NCBI GenBank assembly: GCA_900768245.1 | Contig: CAAGCE010000276.1 | Coordinates: forward strand, 1 to 21,800 | Direction of reading: 5' to 3' | From: Oscillospiraceae bacterium | GTDB lineage: Bacteria; Bacillota; Clostridia; Oscillospirales; Ruminococcaceae | Length of the DNA: 21,800 nt | In this document: piece after piece, positions 21,545 to 21,800 of the stretch | Numbering within the stretch: position 1 is the stretch's first letter | Layout of the letters: each line of letters opens with the position of its first letter | Position numbers and translations under genes: made by a program | Notes under the pieces: model-generated | The model's database searches: none | Seen by the model: only the letters and a program-made list of their open reading frames with translations | Told to the model about the DNA's origin: nothing

Positions 21545-21800
21545 TCAAATAGGGTATTTAGGACAAAACACTTTGCGCTGATGAGAAAATTTAGGGCGAG
21601 AGGAAGACCTTCCCTTAATGATAGGCACAGGTTGTTTCAGGCATAGCAATATAAGCTGACGACAAATATCAAGTGACTTTTCTGCAAACAGCAGCATAGC
21701 AGACAGTCGATATTTGAAGTAGCCGATCATCAAATTTACATTCGCTCTGTACTGATATTTGCAGTCAGTTTTGCGTGATAACAGCTTTCTGTTTACAGCA
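21545..21800 (-). CDS. C-terminal part of a probable IS transposase (partial, runs off right edge)
   Basis: The minus-strand frame is open from the window edge to a TGA at 21545-21547, giving about 84 residues. It reads KYQYRANVNLMIGYFKYRLS, then a helical stretch, then a basic tail PIIKGRSSSRPKFSHQRK ending KYPI. The N-V-N-x-x-I-G-Y helix followed by a very basic Arg/Lys/Ser-rich tail is like the end of DDE (IS4-type) transposases common in gut Clostridia. No DDE catalytic residues fall inside the window, so the family call is tentative. A start at an internal ATG (21733) would give only 62 residues and is unlikely to be the true start. Confidence 0.5.
   Translation of the reverse strand, partial: AVNRKLLSRKTDCKYQYRANVNLMIGYFKYRLSAMLLFAEKSLDICRQLILLCLKQPVPIIKGRSSSRPKFSHQRKVFCPKYPI

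Noticed and set aside
21327..21548. Minus-strand frame of 73 codons over the GC-rich spacer
   Set aside because: It runs through the surface-protein terminator, is alanine/leucine-rich from GC-rich palindromes, and has no ribosome site.

Overview
The window looks like the chromosome of a Gram-positive anaerobe of the class Clostridia, most likely a Ruminococcus-type member of the Oscillospiraceae. This is inferred from moderate-to-low GC, strong AGGAGG-type ribosome binding sites, consensus TTGACA/TATAAT promoters with 17-base spacers, a type-2 galT, an asymmetric heterodimeric ABC exporter and a surface protein with a Thr/Glu/Ala-rich linker. No rRNA and no CRISPR array was seen.

Layout. 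Bases 1-93 hold the tail of an unrecognised gene, followed by a truncated dispersed repeat and the promoter of a family-2 glycosyltransferase (494-1423, +). A bidirectional terminator separates it from a minus-strand block that reads leftward: gtrA-like membrane protein, then two ABC half-transporters (5474 to 1471). Upstream of these are a ~300-base palindromic repeat element, galT (5839-7350), a MATE exporter (7490-8866) and a cysteine-rich protein with a sigma-region-4-like C-terminus (8984-9628). Each of galT, the MATE gene and the Cys-rich gene has its own recognisable promoter. A tRNA-Pro(GGG) with its own promoter and terminator follows at 9869-9945.

From about 10 kb onward all genes but the last read rightward. 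First comes a 40-codon leader-like ORF and an MFS exporter whose Shine-Dalgarno sequence lies inside a hairpin. Next is an RluE-like pseudouridine synthase, then speD with its own promoter and terminator. A compact cluster follows: DUF3592-like membrane protein, speA, speE, speB and a CLC-type antiporter. Then prfB, a TtcA-type tRNA thiolase and a membrane-anchored secreted protein. The right edge holds a GC-rich spacer and the C-terminal part of a transposase reading leftward from beyond the window.

How the genes work together. speA (arginine to agmatine), speB (agmatine to putrescine), speD (decarboxylated SAM) and speE (spermidine) give a complete arginine-to-spermidine route. A membrane protein is translationally coupled to its first gene and a probable fluoride-type CLC antiporter sits at its end. 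The most notable regulatory observation is the leader ORF plus SD-sequestering hairpin before the MFS gene, which resembles translation attenuation of drug-resistance genes. Other points of interest are a 10-bp inverted repeat over the speD promoter, three near-identical 12-mers around the promoter of the Cys-rich/HTH gene, and a dispersed palindromic repeat present twice.
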